Origin: CAWJKP01 sp963843465
GTDB lineage: Bacteria > Planctomycetota > Planctomycetia > Pirellulales > Thermoguttaceae
Length of the DNA: 64,000 bases
Assembly: GCA_963843465.1 (NCBI GenBank)
Contig: CAWJKP010000001.1
Span: 1,116,001-1,180,000 of the forward strand
Direction: 5' to 3'
The translations under genes and the position numbers were made by a program. The notes under the pieces are model-generated. The model ran no database searches and was not told the origin of the DNA. It saw only the letters and a list, made by a program, of their open reading frames with translations. Below are positions 1 through 10,270 of this stretch, one piece after another. Each line of letters starts with the position of its first letter. The stretch's first letter is position 1.

Positions 1-578
1 CCGGGGCAATGGCTGAATATGCAATCGCGCACTCCGGCTTTGTCGAGCAGGTCCGACATGCACAGCGTGCTGTTCCCGCAGGTGTTGAAGCCGAACACGT
101 TCACCGCCTGCGAAACGTCGCCCTGCGATCCGTTGTCGCCGTTGCCTTTGTGGTAGCGGTGGGTTATGTAAAAGTAGAATATCGCGAGGGCCTTTTCCCT
201 GTCGGTCGAAAGCCCCTCGGTGACCGAGTTCGCTATCGTCTGCTGGGAGAAGAAGTCGATGGGGCCGATTTTCAGCCAGGGGTTTATCACGTTTGCCGTA
301 CCGACGTTCTCCATGCGCAGCGAACGGTTTGACTCCCAAGTCTGCTCGTACGGCTCCCAGACGCCGGGAAGCGTGGTGCACATCTTCCCGTCGATCGTGC
401 CGCCCTGCATGACGTTGTAGGTGAAAGGCGCGGTGGTGACGTCCTGGACGTGGCTTTTGGGGACGTCCGTGGGGTCGGCGTTGGACGCCCCTGGCTCGAC
501 CGCCCCCATCGACAGGGAGGCGAAACAAGTAACCGAAAAGAGCACTGTGCCTGCAACCGGTCTAAACGCCTTCCGCAT
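1..578 (-). CDS. Secreted transglutaminase-like protein, 3' end outside the window
   Basis: Minus-strand reading frame opening at an ATG (576-578) after AAAGGGAG and still open at base 1, so the C-terminus is missing. Residues 1-26 form a signal peptide (basic MRKAFRP, then a hydrophobic stretch ending near SMGA). After residue 120 the sequence EKALAIFYFYITHRYHKG, then NVFGFNTCGN and LLDKAGVRDC, has the layout of a transglutaminase-like (cysteine protease fold) core: a helix before the active site, an N-x-[FY]-G-F...CG cysteine motif, then a helix with G-V-R. The downstream His and Asp of the triad would lie beyond the edge. Such proteins in PVC bacteria are exported and of unknown substrate. 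The family call is from pattern only. Confidence 0.6.
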   Translation of the reverse strand, partial: MRKAFRPVAGTVLFSVTCFASLSMGAVEPGASNADPTDVPKSHVQDVTTAPFTYNVMQGGTIDGKMCTTLPGVWEPYEQTWESNRSLRMENVGTANVINPWLKIGPIDFFSQQTIANSVTEGLSTDREKALAIFYFYITHRYHKGNGDNGSQGDVSQAVNVFGFNTCGNSTLCMSDLLDKAGVRDCIFSHCP

Positions 579-603
579 GACGGGACTCCCTTTGCTTGGC
601 TTA

Positions 604-635
604 GCTAGACTTTTGCCGATTTTGTACAGTCTAGC
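604..635. promoter_or_regulatory. Perfect 8-bp inverted repeat between divergent genes
   Basis: GCTAGACT (604-611) and AGTCTAGC (628-635) are exact reverse complements separated by 16 bases, in the gap between the divergent transglutaminase-like gene (start 578) and the gene at 756. The arm centres are 24 bp apart. It could be a dimeric repressor site or a hairpin in the 5' leader of the minus-strand gene; it has no U-run and is not an obvious terminator. Confidence 0.35.
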
Positions 636-755
636 GTGCCCAGAGGCGGATGTCGAGCAGATCCACGCTGAAGAAGTTTTGACTTCCGGACCGGCGGGAT
701 TCATACTGGAAGCGATTGCGTCGGGGCTTTGCACACGTTTCCTGGAGGCACGGCG

Positions 756-2915
756 ATGAGTAGACTCGCAATGAAGTGGCTAACCGGAGTGTTGCTCCTG
801 GCGGCGGCGATGTCCGCACGCGAGGCATGGGCCCGCAAGGACGCTCTTTTGAACGTCACGGCGGGACAGATTCCGAATGATACCGGGAGCGACGGCGCGA
901 CGAAGATGACGATCGAGGACAACGCCCAACTGGGCGGCAAGGCCCTGAAGGTGGTCTTCGCGCCAGGCGACTCCTTCGGCGTTCAGTCCTCCAAGGTGCG
1001 GAATTGGAAGCCCTACATCACGCTGGAATTCGAGGTCTTGAATCCCGAAAAGGGAGACGTTGGTTTGCAGTTCAACGTCAAGCACAAGCGGACGACCAGT
1101 TATCAGACCCGGGTGGAATACGGGTTTACGGTCAAGCCCGGTAAGAACTCGATCAAGATCGGCCTGGATGAGATGAGCAACGTGAACGGCTCCGCCCCCG
1201 ACCTTTCGGATGCCCAGCGATGGTACATCAATCCCACGGAAGGCAAGTCGCCGACCTTGTACTTCGGCGACATCTTTCTGGTGGGCGACGACGCTGCGCA
1301 GGCCCCGGCGGCCGGCGGCGGGCCGGTTGTTGCGGGCTTCAGCGGTTCCTTCCGCGTGACCGGCAAGGTGGGCGACATGAACGTGGACCTGAACGTGCAG
1401 CCCGTGGGCGGGACGGTCCAGGCGGCGCCCGGCGCCGGCCAGGCGCCGGCCAGGTCGCAGCCACAGGCCGCAGCGCTGTTGCGTCCCAGCCTGGAGCAAT
1501 TGCCCAACGACACGGGCAGCGACCAGACCAAGCTCTCGATCGAGGACCGCCCGGAACTGGGCGGCAAGTGCCTGAAGGTGATCTATGCCGGCGTCGACAG
1601 CTTCGGCCAGAGCCATGTGAAGGTCAAAGACTGGAAGCCCTTCCTTACGATCCAGTTCGACATGTTCAACCCGGCACAGAGCGACGTGCGCATGGCGCTC
1701 AACGTCAAGCACAAGCGGAGCACCAATTACCAGACGCGGATCGAGGTGCCGTTCCTGGCCAAGCCCGGCAAGAACGCGATCAAGTTCAACCTGGACGAGA
1801 TGGTCAACGTCAACGGTTCGGCCGCCGAGCTGTCGGCGGTCACGCACTGGTTCATCCTCACCCAGGACGAGAAGACCCCGCCGCTGTATTTCGGCGACAT
1901 CTGGCTGGTGCCGGCGGGTGGGACGGTTCCGGGGCCGGGTGTCGCGGACGGCGGGCCGAGCAAACCCGTGGCGACCGATCCGGCCCGGCTGGCCCGCATC
2001 CGCGCCGCCCGGATGCCGCCGATCACCCATCCGGTGATGTTCAACACGCCGGAGGCCGATGCGATCCTCGCTGCCTTGGAAGTCTTCCCGCCCGATAACC
2101 CATGGAACCAGCTCGTCGAGGACTGGCCGCTGCACCCGAACTCGAAGAACATCATCGCCTCGATCGGCGCGGAGAAACCGTTCCGCTATAACGCCGACAT
2201 GGCATTCATTCTCGTGCCGCCCGATCAGAAGCGGATCGCGTTGAAGAAACTGGACGCCCCGGCCGAGTCGGACAAGGGGCCCTACCCCATTCCCGACAAC
2301 CTGCCGATCGAGGGCTGGCCCGTCGGCTGCCCGGGAATGACGCTGGACAACGTCCAGCGGGACAAAGCGAACATCGACGGCGACCGGCACGGCATCATCG
2401 TCGATCCGCTGAACCGCATGCTCTGCGAGTTCTGGCTTACGAAGAAGGTTGCCGGCGGGTGGGTGGCGAACCAGGCCTCGATCTTCGACCTGAAGACCAA
2501 CAAGCTGCGTCCGGACGGGTGGACCTCGGCCGACGCCGCGGGGTTGCCGATCTTCCCGTCCGTGGTGCGGTACGACGAGCTGAAGCGCGGCGTGATCGAT
2601 CATGCCCTGCGCGTGAGCGTGAGGAACTCCCGCCGCGACTACGTTGCCCCGGCCACGCACTATGCCAGCCCGCACACGAATGAGGAGTACCCGCGCATGG
2701 GCGAACGGATCAGGCTGCGCCGCGATTTCGATATTTCCGGCTTCTCGCCCATCGTCCAGGTGATCCTGAAGGCGCTGAAGAGGTACGGGATGTTCGTGGC
2801 CGACAACGGCCTCGAATGGTGCATCTCGGTGGCGCCCGACGAGCGGATCCCCGCGATGCACGCGGAGCTGCGGAAGGTTAAGGGCTCGGATTTCGAAGTG
2901 GTCACGGCGCCATAG
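756..2915 (+). CDS. Secreted protein with two tandem beta-sandwich repeats and a conserved C-terminal domain
   Basis: 719 residues. The ATG at 756 is chosen because GGAGG lies at 744-748 and a signal peptide (residues 1-27, ending AREAWA) follows at once; an upstream TTG at 729 lacks this. Residues about 30-180 and 232-382 are two copies of one domain: both contain PNDTGSD, an LGGK-LKV strand, N-VKHKR-T-YQTR, PGKN-IK, MxNVNGSA and LYFGDI-LV. They resemble carbohydrate-binding jelly-rolls in length and strand spacing. A Gly/Ala-rich linker separates them. Residues 410-719 are a separate domain with NPWNQLVEDWPLHPNS, DGDRHGIIVDP, SVRNSRRDYVAPATHY and RRDFDISGF; I recognise it as recurrent in secreted bacterial proteins but know no activity. 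Intact, alone on its strand. Confidence 0.7.
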   Translation: MSRLAMKWLTGVLLLAAAMSAREAWARKDALLNVTAGQIPNDTGSDGATKMTIEDNAQLGGKALKVVFAPGDSFGVQSSKVRNWKPYITLEFEVLNPEKGDVGLQFNVKHKRTTSYQTRVEYGFTVKPGKNSIKIGLDEMSNVNGSAPDLSDAQRWYINPTEGKSPTLYFGDIFLVGDDAAQAPAAGGGPVVAGFSGSFRVTGKVGDMNVDLNVQPVGGTVQAAPGAGQAPARSQPQAAALLRPSLEQLPNDTGSDQTKLSIEDRPELGGKCLKVIYAGVDSFGQSHVKVKDWKPFLTIQFDMFNPAQSDVRMALNVKHKRSTNYQTRIEVPFLAKPGKNAIKFNLDEMVNVNGSAAELSAVTHWFILTQDEKTPPLYFGDIWLVPAGGTVPGPGVADGGPSKPVATDPARLARIRAARMPPITHPVMFNTPEADAILAALEVFPPDNPWNQLVEDWPLHPNSKNIIASIGAEKPFRYNADMAFILVPPDQKRIALKKLDAPAESDKGPYPIPDNLPIEGWPVGCPGMTLDNVQRDKANIDGDRHGIIVDPLNRMLCEFWLTKKVAGGWVANQASIFDLKTNKLRPDGWTSADAAGLPIFPSVVRYDELKRGVIDHALRVSVRNSRRDYVAPATHYASPHTNEEYPRMGERIRLRRDFDISGFSPIVQVILKALKRYGMFVADNGLEWCISVAPDERIPAMHAELRKVKGSDFEVVTAP

Positions 2916-2932
2916 GCCGGATTATCCAAAAC

Positions 2933-5900
2933 CTACTCGCCGGCGGAGAGAGCGGCTTCCGTCCGCCCCAACAGAATGCGGTCAAACCCCGCCGGCCCGC
3001 CGACGGCGCCGAGGTTCAGACAACGGACACGAAACTCGCCCTTCCACCAGGCTTTGTCCTTCAGCCCATCCTGCACCGTTTGCCACAAATCCAACCGCAC
3101 CACCGTCCAGTCCGCGGCCGGCTTCGCGGCGAGTTGTTTCCGCACCCAGACCCCTTCCTTGAGCTTGAACGGCTCGCCCAGGTCGGCCACAACCGCGCCG
3201 CCGGGCCATTCACCGCCAATCCGCAGGCTCACGCCGCGCGTTTGGGGCACAAGCGCCTTGCAGGCGAACTGCAGCCAGCGATACTGGCCGGGCTTCTCAG
3301 GTTTCTCGACAATCTCGAAATCCCAGTTCGGCACCGCGTGACCAAAGGGCGGCTGCCAGTCCGGCCCGATGAACTTGTCGGCCTCGACGCGAATGTAGGT
3401 GCCGCCGCTGAATGCGCCCCGCGCTGGAAACTACCGCCGAAGGCCGGCGACACGACCGAGTTCAGATCGCTCTCGCGCTCGTCGAACAACACCGCGACCG
3501 GCTTGTTCTGGATCACGTCGGGATGCGATGCGCCCAGCGTTTGCCCGTGGAACACGATCTCGGCCAGCCGCAGGTTGCTCGCCGGCCAGCCCGCGCCGTC
3601 GGGACGCGCCAAGCGGAACTTCGCGGCCTCGACCGGATTGACCAGCTTGTGCGTGTGGATGGGCGCATCCGACGTGAGGTACTGCGCAAACACCCACTGT
3701 TCCTTGGCCGCGTCCCAGTATTCCAAGCGCGCATTGCGCAGCCACGATTCGGGATGCGCCGGGTCCTCCACAAACGTGATCGCCGTCAGCCGCAACTGCG
3801 TGCGAAACGTGTCAATCTCCAGGCTGAACGATCCCTGCCAACCGGAATCAATCCCGCCGACGCTCGCCCACGCCAACCACGGCTTAGCCGGCGCCTTGGT
3901 CCGCCCGCCGAACAACATCGAGGCCGGGTTCTGCATTTCAACCGCACGATTCCCGAGCATCGCCCGCACAATGACGGCGTTGGAGGCAATGAGATTCGGC
4001 GCCAGCGGCAGGGGCGTGGCCTCCGCGTTGGACCAGAACGTCGCGCGAGTAGTGGCGACGGTCCCCGTGCGAGTAGGCTCCACCCGCGACTCCGTCCCAA
4101 GCAGCGCCCGCCACTTCTCTTGCCCCTCCGGCCCGAGACGGCACACCGTCCCCATCCAGGTCGCCGCAACGAGATCGCCGTCAGGCAGCCAGGCCGGTAC
4201 AGCCAATGCGCCGAGGTCGCGCGTGCGGACGCCGCCCGTGGCGCTCTCGAGGACGTACAGCGTCCCCAGCTCGCTGCCGACCGCCAGCCGCTTTCCGTCG
4301 GCAGAAACGCGCGGATACCGCAGCGTGTCATCCCCGCGAAACACCCACTGCAACCGTCCGTCCGCCGCGCACCGCTTCAATTGACTACCGGTTGTCACGG
4401 CCACCTGCGTGCCATCGGGCGACAGGACCGCCGCGTCCGCCGCCGTCGGCAACGTGCCCACCAGCTTGCCGTCGCGGACCACGAATACCCGGCCGCTTTG
4501 CGTCGTGGCCCGCGCCGCGATCGTCCGCCCATCCGCACTCGCGGCCAAACCTTGCACCGCGCCGGTCGTCGCCAACTCCAATTCCCAGCGCGCCCGGCCG
4601 GCTCGGGCTTCGACCGCCGCGAGCTTCATCCCTTGTCCCATCACCAGCGTCCCGCCATCCAGCGCCAGCAGCGACATCGTCTCCCGTTTCGTCGCCGACC
4701 AATCCCGCGACCAGAGCAAGTTCCCGTCCGCCGACCAGACCGCCAGCCCCAGATTACCGGCGGCCGCGACCCACGAACCGTCGGGCGCGACCGCGAAGTT
4801 GTTGATCCGGTCGTTGAGGTGCGGCGCAAACGCCCAGTTCGTCAGCCGTGATACCAGGCCGGGCAGCGCGAACCGGCGCCGCACCCGGCCCGCGCCGTCG
4901 AACAGGTACAGATAATACCCTTCCCCGCTGTGCAGGTCGTATCCCTGCGCTGCGAAACCGCTGCGCGTCGCGACGGGCGCATAGGCGAAGTGATCACCGA
5001 CGTTGCCGCTCCAACGCAGCTTGCCGGTCGCCAGGTCGAGCGCGTAAAGGTTCTGTCCCCAATCGAACGCACTGACCAGCGCCACCGCGCCGTCCGAAGA
5101 AGCCGCCAGGTCGCGCAGACGCGGCCCGAACCACTGTTCCACAGGCGGCGCCACGCTGGGCGGCGCGGCTCCTTGCCCGGTGCGCCGCCCGCACCAGGCA
5201 CGACCACGGCGGAGGCTTTCGTCCCGCTCACCAACTCCACCACGCTCAGCGCCAACGGCCCAACCGTATTCAACGGCGCCGTCAATGTTCCCGTACCGGT
5301 CGTGGTGGATCGCTGCTCGACCAATGCACCGTTCCCGTCACGCAGTTCCGCGCGTAACGGCAGCCTGGCCTGGATGCCGGGCACGGTCGCCGTCCACTTT
5401 AACGACTGGCCGGGTTTCACGTCACGCGCCGCCCGCAGCTCGACGTTGCTGATCGGCGCGGCAGCACCGCGTAAAGCCGGGCGTAGCTGAAACGCAGGTC
5501 GGCCGTAATCCCCCCTGATCCCCGGGCCGCGGCGCCTGGAACCTCCTTTTGGGCGAACACGTCGTACACCACTTCGCCCTGCTTCACCGGCAGTTTCACC
5601 TGCGCCACGACCGGCTGACGGGTGGCGATGGCGTTGTTGACCCGCCAGAGCAAGCCGGGATCCAGCGGGCTGTGCGTGTCGTTCACCACCCAGACGAAAC
5701 AACCGTCGCCGCTGCGGCGCTGGCTCACGAGCACGCCCGGCTGATCCACCGCGGCGACCGGCGGCGTGCGGGCGGCCAGTTTCGCCGCCACCAGCGGCGC
5801 GTTGGCCAGCAGCGCCTCGGGAAACTCCCAGAAGGCGACGTCCTCATTAAAACCGTTGAGTTTCTCGACATGGTCAAAGGCCACGCCCAGCGGCGTGCAG

Positions 5901-8763
5901 TCCTTCACCAGCGATTCCCGGCAGGCGCCGTCGGCAAGAATGGCGACGCCCTGCTTCCGTGCTTGCGCGAGCAACGCTGTCAAGGCCGGCTCCATCTCGT
6001 AGCGTTGGCCGACCACCAGCAAGGCTTTGAAGCGGCTCACGTCCGGTTTGTCCTCGGGAAAAATGAACGTCGCCGGCTGCGCGCATACAGGCAACTCATG
6101 AACGCCTCCCACAACCGCGTGAAGTACTGGCCGCCGACGCCGCGCCACGCATCGAGTTTGACCTGCCGGCGGGAAACCACGATCGCGACCCGGTCGTCGT
6201 TCTCCAGCGTCGTCAGCCAGGGGCCGTATTGCCGGGCAAACTCGTCGAGCGCGCGGAAGACCGAGGGGACGCCCGGATAGCCCGATCGCGAATCCGTCGG
6301 CAGCGCGCCCCAGTTGGGGATGTTGCCCGAGGCGCCGATGCCGTCCACGCCCCGCATCAACGCCAGCCAGCTTGCCGGCAAGATCTGCTCGCCGGTCCCG
6401 CTGTCGTTCCACAATTCGGGATGAATCCACGCGGGCTTGCCGGGCCGCTTGTAGAAATCCGTCGCGTGCGCCGTCCAGTCCGGGCAGGAAATCTGCTCGG
6501 CTTGGAAATGGAGATCCACTTCATCCACGTTGGCGAAACTCGCCGGCGGATAGACTTCGGGCCGGCGGTATGGCCCGGCGGAAGCCGTGATGAGATGGGT
6601 GGCGGTCTTCCACAACGCGTCCTTGAACATCTGCTGCGCGTCCGGCTGCCAGCCGATGGTGCGGTCGCCGACGGTGTCCAACACCGGGTCCCACGCGCCG
6701 GTGTCGTCGGCGCGCTTGAGGGCAGCCTCGTACGCCGTCTTCTGATCGGGCGACGTAAACCGCAGGTTCGCATCGGTGACCCACCAATTCGCCACCCAGT
6801 CCCAGCCGGTAAACGCCGGGAAGTCTTTCAACGCCTGCGTGTAGCGGATGATCTCGGCCGCGTATTGCTCGGGCTTGAGCCCGGCGGCGTAACCCGTGGA
6901 CGTGCCGATGGGCAATGCCGCGTCCATGCCTACCAAGAGCAGCCACTCGCGGATGCCGTGAGCGCCGAACGCGCCGAGCGCACTGCGCGTCCGCGAAGCC
7001 GAAATCCGCCTTCTGGGTCGCCACGCCGGCCGGATCAGCCGCGAGGCGTTTTTCCAGGTCGCGCAACAACCCGATGCCGTCGGCGTTGTTGGCAAAGGCG
7101 AGGGGATAGCGGCCGGCGGCGGTGCGATTGACGTACTGGTTCACGCCCAGCGCCTGCGACCGGTCGAGCATGGCGGCGGCGACATCGGCGAAGTCCCACG
7201 CGCTGGCCGTGGAGTTCAGGTTGTCATAGTCGCCATGCAGCGTGACGCGCAGCGGCGACCGCGCCGCAGCCCCCGCCCCGATGCGAATCGGCTGCGCCAC
7301 GCAGGTGAAGCCGGGAACCTCGGCGCGCAATTCGTAGCGGCCGGGGGCGAGCTGCGCCGTGAACGCGGCGGGAAGGGTGACGGTGCCCACCACATTGCTC
7401 CACACGATGTCCTTCTGAGCGAAGCGAAGAATCTCTGTCGTTTCCGCAGGAGACCCTTCGCTCCGCTTGTGGCGACAACTCCTCAATGAAAGCGAAATCG
7501 CCGGCGCCGCATGCGCCGGCCGCACCGCCACACTCACCGGGATTGCTTCGCCGCGGCCCCACCAGATGCGGTTGTGCGGCGTCCATACACTCACGGTGCC
7601 CCGGCTGGCCGGCGCACGCGCCTCGATCACCGCGCGCAGCGTGTACTCGCTGTCCGCTTGCGGGTTGAGCGTCGGCGCGATGCGAAGCTGATACAACCCG
7701 GCAAAGTCCACCGGCACGTCGAGTTGCTCCCCCGTCCGTTTCAACTCCCGCCAGTCGGAATCGCCCAGCGCGGTCGCCCAGACGCGCCATCGCGCCGCCG
7801 CATTGCTGGATTGGACCTTGAAGGGAACCGGCTGGCCGGCCGGCCACACCAGGCCCGGAACCTCGGCCGTCACCCGCTCGTGGTCGGAGCGAACGACCCG
7901 TTTCTGTCGGCCGGTGGCGAGGTCGTGGACTTGAAACAACTCGGTGGGCATCGCGCGCTTGACGATGAGTTCATCGCCGAAAACGCCGATGGCGGTTACG
8001 GAAGTTACCGGCAAGTCGATCGCGCCCTGGGGCTCGCCGGCAGGGGTGAGTCGTTTCAGTGTCGTGCCGGTCAGGGCGTACACCGTACCGGCCTCGTCCA
8101 CGGTGAACAGGCCCGGTACTTTCCGCGTCCACCGCACCGCGCCGTTGAATCCGACACACCGCAGTGTGCCGTCTTGGGCGTGGAGATAGAGCGCCTCGAC
8201 GGCCTCGCAGACACGGAAGTCCCAGGCCTTCGCCTCTTGCTGAACCGTGTACACCTGCAGCACCTTGCCGGCGGGACTGATGCGCAAGATGCGGAGCCGG
8301 TGCTGGTCGAGGCCGTAGAAATTGCCGCTGGCCCCCGCCTCGACGCGCGCGGCGCGTCCCAACCCGCCTTGTCGTTGACCAGAAACTCATTGCAGGCGGC
8401 GAACTGCTTGAAGTTCCGGTCGTAGAGGTTGACCGAGTGGTTGAAGTGGGCATTGGCGCTGGCGATGACGCCGGCGGCATTGGCCGTGGCGTTGGCCATG
8501 GCATAGACCGCGTCGCCGCCGAGCTTTTTCGTCCCGTCCCGACTGACGCGGAGGATATAGCCGCCATTCTGGACGATGCTGCTCAGGTACACGTTGCCGT
8601 CGCGCCCGACGGTGAGCGCCGCGCTGGCGCAGTTGAACTTCGGATCCTCGCGCGAGATGTCTTGTTCCAGCGTAACGGCAGCGGCGGCGTGCCGCCAGGC
8701 CAGCGACCCTAGCAACAGCGCGGCGGTGAAGGCTACGGGGGCGTGTCGTGTTGTTCTGTTCAT
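2933..8763 (-). CDS. Giant secreted multidomain propeller/hydrolase-like protein, interrupted by about six frameshifts
   Basis: Read through frame changes near 8365, 6975, 6085, 5465, 5165 and 3420 this is one protein of about 1940 residues. The ATG at 8761-8763 begins a signal peptide (MNRTTRHAPVAFTAALLLG...). Domains in order: an NHL/PQQ-like propeller (to about residue 270, SRDGTKKLGG, YALTGTTLKRL); Ig-like strands; a TIM-barrel-like region (from HGDYDNLNS to FAFTGWDWVANWWV and later WIHPELWNDSG); a Rossmann-like glutaminase-type segment (FKALLVVGQRYEMEP); a second propeller (about 1200-1600: YALDLATGKLRW, LYVLESATGGV); an F5/8-type discoidin-like module (LEYWDAAKEQWVFAQY); and a C-terminal jelly-roll. 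No catalytic pair could be assigned. Homology continues cleanly across each break, so the breaks are probably indel errors, though true decay of this one gene is possible. A palindromic element is inserted at 7408-7480. Confidence 0.65.
7408..7480. repeat. Palindromic 'SERSEES'-type interspersed element inside a coding frame
   Basis: The stretch contains CTGAGCGAAGCGAAGAATCT (from 7414) and, about 20 bases on, an imperfect reverse complement (GACCCTTCGCTCCGCTTG, about 7452-7469). This is the familiar palindromic repeat whose translation reads CHSERSEES...EILRFAQDD in many bacterial genomes; here the host frame reads CRHKRSEGSPAETTEILRF followed by AQKD. It sits in frame in the large minus-strand protein, between two predicted beta-domains, adding about 25 residues. 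Confidence 0.6.
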
Positions 8764-8883
8764 CGGGGAGCTCTTTCGTACCAGGTGGGTCATCGTATGG
8801 CTTTTGGCAGCCGGCCGACCCATCAACCCGTTATTGCTATTGTAATGGCGCCAAGCACTCTGTCTACAAGGTTCATTTGATGG

Positions 8884-9292
8884 ATGGCCGTCGTGAAGCA
8901 GAGCGTTCTCGACCGGCTACACGCCGATACGCGGTACGTGTTTGCCGATGCACCGGCGGGTTTCACGGCGACAGTTGCGGCGGACGGCAGTTGGGCCGAT
9001 GAGTGGGGCGTGCGGCGCAAGCCTTGCGGCTACTACGACGAGTCGTACCATCTATTCCAATCTCTGTAACCAGACGATCCTGCCGCACGGCACGCCGGAG
9101 CAGGTGCGAGAGGAGGTGGTCCGCAAGATCCGCGCCCTGGCGCCCGGTGGCGGGTACGTCGTGTCGGGTGGGCACAATGTCCAGGCTGACGTGGGACCGG
9201 AGAACATCCTGACGCTGTTCGACACGGCTTGGCAGGTCGTGTGGTATCCGTTAGCCGATGCCGCAGCGGATCGCGTCGCGTGGTCCGCGTAA
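8884..9292 (+). pseudogene. Uroporphyrinogen-decarboxylase-like remnant with internal deletion
   Basis: Two pieces of one protein family are joined out of frame near 9065. The first (from ATG 8884) reads VLDRLHADTRYVFADAP then DEWGVRRKPCGYYDE, matching the early part of URO-D-like methyltransferases. The second reads ILPHGTPEQVREEVVRKIRA, then GGGYVVSGGHNVQADVGPEN, the conserved last strands and helix of the same family. Roughly 200 central residues that should lie between them are absent. The end TAWQVVWYPLAD looks close to the natural C-terminus. These enzymes decarboxylate uroporphyrinogen or move methyl groups; this copy cannot be functional. Confidence 0.6.
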
Positions 9293-9418
9293 GCATTCAC
9301 GGTTCTTGGGCCTGATGAAGATCCCAGGCCACGGGCGGGCGGTCGGAATCTCGATGGCGCGTACTGCGCAGGGAGAAAGGGCGTGGGGAAAAGGGGCGAG
9401 GCGGGATCGCTCCTGGCA

Positions 9419-9916
9419 TCAACCGGATATGGCCACAAACCGCATGCGCTGCTCCATGCCATTGTTGGTCGGCTCGACGCCCGGGACCTTCAAGAATGTG
9501 AAGTAATACGCGCCGTAGTCATGGAACCGCTGGGCGATGTTCACCTCGAAGAGTTTCTCGACCAACTCGATTTGTTGCAGGGTGCGGAACTCGTCGAGCG
9601 GTTCCCAATCCGGCGCCAACTCCGACTCCGGCCACTCGTAGATCCAAGTGTGGTCCACTTGCTCGGGCGGAAAAGGAGCGCGCGTCTGCCGCGTGTGTCC
9701 CGGCTGGCCGCCGCGGCGTCGCTTCCGTTGTTTGCCGCCGCCGGAGCCGGGTCGCGGCGGCTTGACGATGTCGCTGGAAGGCGGCTTGGAGGAGGTGGAG
9801 GAATTCTTCTTCAGCCGCGCTGCCTCTGCCTCCAGTTCGGCAATCCGCGCAAGCAGCGGTGCCACCGCCGCTTCGATCAATTCGCGTACTTCATCCTCCG
9901 TGAACATCCGCGCCAT
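9419..9916 (-). mobile_element. IS66 transposase (TnpC) remnant, internally deleted
   Basis: An intact 165-codon frame that encodes only the two ends of an IS66 TnpC transposase. Residues 1-75 are the N-terminal part: a leucine-zipper-like helix (LLARIAELEAEAARLKK), then NSSTSSKPPSSD and GGQPGHTRQ, the zinc-finger/linker region. The last 25 residues, VPGVEPTNNGMEQRMR, are the C-terminal DDE glutamate motif. The roughly 300 residues between, with the two catalytic aspartates, are missing. The frame is preserved across the junction. IS66 normally carries tnpA and tnpB as well; neither is present. Confidence 0.75.
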
Positions 9917-9979
9917 GACTCATTCATAACCAATCTCCCTACAAGGCGCAATACCAGTTTCCTAAGAATCCGTGAACGG

Positions 9980-10186
9980 CTACAGCCGTTTCTTCCCCAG
10001 TTTCTCCTTGAGTACATCGATCGCCGTCCGCTGGAAGTCGATGATCTGTTGCTGCTGCTGGTTCACCCACCCCGCGACGATCACCAGCAGAAGTTGCCAG
10101 GGGTGGAGGAGGAAGGTCATGGTACACGGCTGCCGTCGGGTGAGGAGCCCAAACTCCAGCATCGGCTGGCGGTGCTCGTCTGTCAA
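9980..10186 (-). mobile_element. N-terminal remnant of an rve-type transposase
   Basis: The 68-codon minus frame contains TFLLHPWQLLLVIVAGWVN, then QQQQQIIDFQRTAIDVLKEK and LGKKRL, the start of a transposase family common in planctomycetes, in which DNA-binding and integrase-core domains normally follow for 300 more residues. Here it stops after KKRL. It lies just beside the IS66 remnant, so this gap has received at least two elements. The fragment at 45888-46055 carries a middle part of what looks like the same family. Confidence 0.5.
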
Positions 10187-10270
10187 TGGACCGAAACCAG
10201 CCTCCCTAACTTCAATGGCGATCGAGAATTGCGGGCCGGTCGAGTATTTTGACCATACGGGATTTCAGGG

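Noticed and set aside
780..2861. Antisense open frame of nearly 700 codons on the minus strand
   Set aside because: It is Arg/His/Asp-rich text without any family motif, lying opposite a protein with a signal peptide and internal repeats; high GC makes such frames common.
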